From Clostridium sp. CAG:1193 (GTDB lineage: Bacteria; Bacillota_I; Bacilli_A; RF39; UBA660): a stretch of DNA of 18,315 nucleotides. A program made the position numbers and the translations under genes. Positions 15,437 to 18,315 of this stretch are shown here, piece by piece. Location of the stretch: assembly GCA_000436255.1 (NCBI GenBank), contig HF990791.1:5123-23437 (forward strand). Direction: 5' to 3'. Numbering within the stretch: position 1 is the stretch's first letter; each line of letters opens with the position of its first letter. The notes under the pieces were generated by a model. It did not search any database and was not told where the DNA came from. It saw only the letters and a program-made list of their open reading frames with translations.

Positions 15437-15499
15437 AGTATATCATAAAACATTGTGTGTTATCTACCCTAGATTTTAAAAAAATTTACTATTTGTCAA
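15437..15499 (-). promoter_or_regulatory. Promoter region of the polysaccharide operon
   Basis: Two possible promoters lie before the wecA-like gene. The nearer is an extended -10, TGATATACT (-10 at 15437-15442), giving a leader of about 20 bases, with no good -35. The farther has a perfect TTGACA (15494-15499), followed 15 bases on by TAAAAT. That spacing is short, and this promoter would give a leader of about 60 bases. It directly adjoins the T run of the preceding terminator. Dual starts would offer a point of control. Confidence 0.55.
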
Positions 15500-15501
15500 T
15501 T

Positions 15502-15524
15502 AAAAAGAGCCCTAAAAAGGACTC
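15502..15524 (-). terminator. Terminator after the 48-codon ORF
   Basis: On the minus strand GAGTCC pairs with GGGCTC (one G-U pair) around a six-base loop, followed by TTTTTAATT. It starts five bases beyond the stop of the small ORF and closes the smr-recD2 region before the polysaccharide operon. Confidence 0.8.
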
Positions 15525-15529
15525 AATAG

Positions 15530-15676
15530 CTATTTTTTAAGTTTATCAATTGTTTTTTCTATTTTAGGTTTTACATCATTAATTACTTTTTTTATATCTT
15601 CACCATGTAATTTTAAATGGAGATATATAATTATTCCACCCCAAAATAGACATGAACAACACTTTTTAAAATTCAT
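15530..15676 (-). CDS. Small hypothetical protein, 48 residues
   Basis: A short frame between recD2 and the polysaccharide operon. It begins MNFKKCCSCLFWGGIIIYLH: three cysteines in a CC-x-C cluster, then a short hydrophobic stretch (about residues 10-20). The second half is a Lys-rich, probably helical tail (EDIKKVINDVKPKIEKTIDK). It looks like a tiny membrane-anchored or membrane-associated protein. The start is supported by GTGAT three bases before the ATG, the same layout as in smr and ftsK. A good terminator follows five bases after the TAG stop. Both flanking signals argue that it is a real gene rather than a chance frame. I do not recognise the family. It lies 62 bases after recD2 with a hairpin between, so it may be the third gene of that unit. 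Confidence 0.62.
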   Translation of the reverse strand: MNFKKCCSCLFWGGIIIYLHLKLHGEDIKKVINDVKPKIEKTIDKLKK

Positions 15677-15679
15677 ATT

Positions 15680-15684
15680 ATCAC
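15680..15684 (-). promoter_or_regulatory. Ribosome binding site of the 48-codon ORF
   Basis: GTGAT on the minus strand, preceded by GGGT, lies three bases before the ATG at 15674-15676. It has the same sequence and spacing as the sites before ftsK and smr, and is the main evidence that the short frame is translated. Confidence 0.55.
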
Positions 15685-15697
15685 ACCCTCAATAGCT

Positions 15698-15723
15698 ATA
15701 ATGGTATTAAAAAATACCATTAT
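15698..15723 (-). other. Perfect 11-bp hairpin between recD2 and the small ORF
   Basis: ATAATGGTATT and its exact complement AATACCATTAT flank a four-base loop. It lies 16 bases after the recD2 stop. On the minus strand the stem is followed by AGCTATTG, not a T run, so it is a poor intrinsic terminator. It may protect the recD2 mRNA 3' end, attenuate read-through, or form part of the small ORF's leader. Confidence 0.5.
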
Positions 15724-15738
15724 TATTGTGAGCATTAA

Positions 15739-17943
15739 CTAAAAATTTATACCATCTAGTATTAATTCTTTTAAAAGAGTATTACGAGTTTCTTCTTCTA
15801 TTCTAGCAACACCATATTCCAAGGCCTCGCTTTCTCCAATTAAAGTAAGACTCTTTTTAGCACGTGTTACACCAGTATAAATTAATTTTCTATAAAGCAT
15901 TCTTTTATAAGATAAATCCATTGGCATTATTACTATATCAAATTCACTACCCTGACTTTTATGTATACTTATTGCATATCCTAATCTTAAATCCTCAAAA
16001 TTCTTTTTAGTAAGTTCAACAATTATTCCATCAAAATTAACTATTGCACTTACATTATTAGTTGTTTTTGTAATACTATCAATTATTCCAATATCACCAT
16101 TAGATATATCTAAATCACTTATATTTTTAGTTTGTAATACTTTATCTCCTTCTCTAAATACTACATCATTAAATACAAATTCATCCTTATTATCACTTTT
16201 AGGATTAAAAATATTTTGAAGTTTATTATTTAAATTATCAATGCCATTAATACCTTTATACATTGGTACTAAAACTTGAACATTATTATATGAATATCCT
16301 TTTTCTATTGCTTTTTTACATAATTCACACACTAATGGTTCAATATTATTTTTACCAGTTTCTATAAAATTATAATCCCCTTTTTTCTCTTTATAATTAT
16401 CACTTAATTTACCTTTTTTTATTTCATAAGCAAAATTTATTATATAAGAATCTTCCTTTTGCCTATATAATTCATTTAATTCTATAGTAGGCACTATATT
16501 TATATCTATTAAATCCTTTAAAACAGAACCAGGAAGTACACTCGGAAGTTGATTAGCATCTCCAACCATAATAATTTTAACATCATCTTTTAATCCATCT
16601 AATAAACTATTAAATAAAAATATATCTATCATTGATGATTCATCAACAATTACAAATTTAACATCACTTTTATTATTCTTATTTATCTGAAATGTATCTG
16701 TTTCTTTATCCCATTTTAAAAATTTATGTATAGTTTGTGCTTTAAAATTAGTTGATTCCATTATTCTTCTTGCAGCTCTTCCAGTAGGTGCTAATAAAAC
16801 CATATTACGTATTAATCCATCATCAGTTAAACATTTAATCTTTTTGTATGATTCAACTATACCTTTTATTATAGTAGTCTTACCTGTGCCAGGACCACCT
16901 GTTATAATTGAAAAATTATTCTCAATACCAGTTATAATTGCTTTTTTTTGTAATTCATTATAAGAAATATCAAATACACTTTCCAAAAATGGAATTAAAG
17001 TATCTAACCCTTTAACCTCACTTTTCTTTTTATTTATTAATTTTATAACTTTTTCTGCTATACCACATTCAACATCATATATACTTTTTAAAATATATTT
17101 ATCATCAAGTATTACAACTTTACCCATTTTATTTAATCTTAATATATGGTACTCAAATGTTTCTATTGATATATCTATACCTAAATACTTATAACACCTT
17201 AAATATATTTCATTAAATGATGAATAAGTATTACCACTACTTAAACATAAATCAAACATCGAATAAGTAATACATGCTTCTATTCTTCTTTCATCATCAT
17301 TTTTTATATTATCTTTAAGTGCTATTTTATCAATTGTAATAAAGCCTATACCATTAACTTTTTCTATTACATCATATATATTATGTTCAATAGTCTCTAT
17401 TGTTTTTTCTCTAAATACTTCATATATTTTTACTGCTTCATTTATATTAAATCCAATTTCTTGTAAATATAAAATTGTTTTATAACTTATTTGTTCTTTA
17501 TATAAAATATCATATATTAATTTAGCTTTATCCTCTTTAATAGATGGAACTAACAATAAATTATTATAATCATCTAAAATTAAGTCTATAGTATTATCAC
17601 CTAATTTTTCTACTATTTTAGTCGCCGTTTTTTCACCAATTCCAGGGAATAAATCACTTGATAAAAAAGATATAATACTATTTTTCTCCTCAGGTATAAG
17701 TGATTCATAATATACTACTTTAAATTGATTTCCATACTTTGGATGATTAGTGATTTCACCATAAAATTTATATTCAGCATTATCTATTAATTCATGAAAA
17801 TTACCACTAAAAGTAATAACTTTATTTAAATAAATCTCATAATCTTTTTCATTAGTTTCTTTTACTTTAAAATTACCAACCATAAATCCACTATCAGATT
17901 TAAAAAATACAGCTTTAATATTTCCTTTGATATAAGAATTCAT
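15739..17943 (-). CDS. recD2: RecD2-type 5'-3' DNA helicase
   Basis: A 734-residue superfamily 1B helicase of the RecD2 (RecD-like, without RecBC) type, used in DNA repair and replication-fork upkeep. The N-terminal 100 residues form the RecD2-specific beta domain. Helix-hairpin-helix segments follow (FPGIGEKTATKIVEKLG near 100, VNGIGFITIDKIAL near 205). The motor has Walker A GGPGTGKTT near 349-357, Walker B VIVDESSMID near 431-440, motif III MVGDANQLPSV, GYAISIHKSQGSEFD, and motif VI YTGVTRAK near the C-terminus. All motifs are intact and the length is typical. The ATG follows AAGGAGG, which overlaps the smr stop codon, and only nine bases separate the two genes, so they share a transcript. 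The usual assignment would be RecD2; the conjugative TraA relaxase-helicases are longer and carry a nuclease domain that is absent here. Confidence 0.95.
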   Translation of the reverse strand: MNSYIKGNIKAVFFKSDSGFMVGNFKVKETNEKDYEIYLNKVITFSGNFHELIDNAEYKFYGEITNHPKYGNQFKVVYYESLIPEEKNSIISFLSSDLFPGIGEKTATKIVEKLGDNTIDLILDDYNNLLLVPSIKEDKAKLIYDILYKEQISYKTILYLQEIGFNINEAVKIYEVFREKTIETIEHNIYDVIEKVNGIGFITIDKIALKDNIKNDDERRIEACITYSMFDLCLSSGNTYSSFNEIYLRCYKYLGIDISIETFEYHILRLNKMGKVVILDDKYILKSIYDVECGIAEKVIKLINKKKSEVKGLDTLIPFLESVFDISYNELQKKAIITGIENNFSIITGGPGTGKTTIIKGIVESYKKIKCLTDDGLIRNMVLLAPTGRAARRIMESTNFKAQTIHKFLKWDKETDTFQINKNNKSDVKFVIVDESSMIDIFLFNSLLDGLKDDVKIIMVGDANQLPSVLPGSVLKDLIDINIVPTIELNELYRQKEDSYIINFAYEIKKGKLSDNYKEKKGDYNFIETGKNNIEPLVCELCKKAIEKGYSYNNVQVLVPMYKGINGIDNLNNKLQNIFNPKSDNKDEFVFNDVVFREGDKVLQTKNISDLDISNGDIGIIDSITKTTNNVSAIVNFDGIIVELTKKNFEDLRLGYAISIHKSQGSEFDIVIMPMDLSYKRMLYRKLIYTGVTRAKKSLTLIGESEALEYGVARIEEETRNTLLKELILDGINF

Positions 17944-17952
17944 ATAACCTCC

Positions 17953-18216
17953 TTATATATTTAATTTAACCAAAGTCATTCCGTCATTAAAATAACTAGT
18001 TTTATATTCTAAAACATACTTATTTTCCCTTAACACCTCATGCGTTATTTTCTTTATCTTTCCACTACCCTTACCATGTATTATTACAATTACTTTATTC
18101 TTTTCTTTTATATTATCACTTATAAAGTCATTTATTAATACACGTGCAATATCACATATTTCACCGTGTAAATCAAGAGTTGGAAAATTACTTGTATTAA
18201 TTATTTCACTAAACAT
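17953..18216 (-). CDS. Stand-alone Smr domain protein
   Basis: An 87-residue protein consisting of one Smr domain, as found at the C-terminus of MutS2. Signatures are LDLHG (14-18), in which the His is functionally important, and IIHGKGSGK (46-54); the C-terminal TLVKLNI strand closes the domain. Smr domains bind branched DNA or RNA and many have nicking endonuclease activity. No MutS2 core is present, so this is a free-standing version. Its length matches the domain alone with almost no extra sequence. The start is fixed by GTGAT three bases before the ATG. It is the first gene of the unit with recD2, and its stop overlaps the recD2 ribosome site. A DNA repair or recombination role is likely from that pairing; an RNA or ribosome role is possible. 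Confidence 0.88.
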   Translation of the reverse strand: MFSEIINTSNFPTLDLHGEICDIARVLINDFISDNIKEKNKVIVIIHGKGSGKIKKITHEVLRENKYVLEYKTSYFNDGMTLVKLNI

Positions 18217-18249
18217 AATATCACTCTAACTTTTTAAAATTTCATATAA

Positions 18250-18258
18250 ATTATAGCA
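18250..18258 (-). promoter_or_regulatory. Extended -10 promoter of smr-recD2
   Basis: TGCTATAAT on the minus strand: a perfect -10 (18250-18255) with TGn and no convincing -35. It gives a leader of about 25-30 bases before the smr ATG. The rest of the sequence to the right edge is featureless A/T. Confidence 0.6.
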
Positions 18259-18315
18259 TTACTTTTGTATTTTTTATATAAATATTAATATAGTTTTAAA
18301 TATTTTACTTAATAA

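Noticed and set aside
1..18315. CRISPR array, tRNA, rRNA, insertion sequence, toxin-antitoxin or phage defence system
   Set aside because: No regular spaced repeats, cloverleaf-like segment, transposase or defence motifs were seen on either strand.

Overview
The window comes from a very AT-rich genome. Long A/T runs are everywhere, and the genes read cleanly with the standard bacterial code: Trp is TGG, and TGA is a stop at the end of the propeller gene. The gene set (FtsK/SpoIIIE, RecD2, Smr, WecA/TagO-type transferase, a ComGC-like pilin) and the purine-rich Shine-Dalgarno sites point to a low-GC Bacillota lineage. An uncultured gut Bacilli or Clostridia is my guess; the sequence does not fix the taxon. 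Every supported gene lies on the minus strand, so transcription runs from high to low coordinates, as expected for one replication arm.

Reading in the direction of transcription: (1) 18216-15739 holds a small stand-alone Smr protein and the RecD2 helicase, tightly coupled behind an extended -10 promoter. (2) 15738-15502 holds a 48-codon ORF with a good ribosome site, ending in a clear terminator. (3) 15409-5314 is an eight-gene surface-polysaccharide operon of Wzx/Wzy type: WecA-like initiating transferase, UDP-glucuronate 4-epimerase-like enzyme, TupA-like ATP-grasp protein, Wzx flippase, GT2 glycosyltransferase, a 1212-residue protein that fuses a Wzy-like polymerase to two GT4 glycosyltransferases, and the Alg14/Alg13-like pair. 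(4) 5246-4080 is UDP-glucose dehydrogenase, with its own promoter and terminator. (5) 4017-2980 is a membrane-anchored five-bladed beta-propeller protein. (6) 2933-2583 is a prepilin. (7) 2477-276 is ftsK, followed by an unrecognised gene that runs off the left edge.

The sugar genes fit together. The dehydrogenase makes UDP-glucuronate and the epimerase can turn it into UDP-galacturonate. WecA loads the first sugar phosphate on undecaprenyl phosphate, and about four further transferases extend it (GT2, two GT4 domains, Alg13/14 pair). Wzx flips the unit and the Wzy part of the fusion polymerises it. The ATP-grasp protein resembles TupA of teichuronopeptide synthesis, so the acidic polymer may carry amide-linked amino acids. 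No chain-length regulator or phosphoregulatory kinase is present in the window.

The most unusual item is the Wzy-GT4-GT4 triple fusion. The best candidate for a distinctive pathway is the combination of uronate supply and an ATP-grasp ligase. I see no CRISPR array, tRNA, rRNA, transposase, phage or defence genes.
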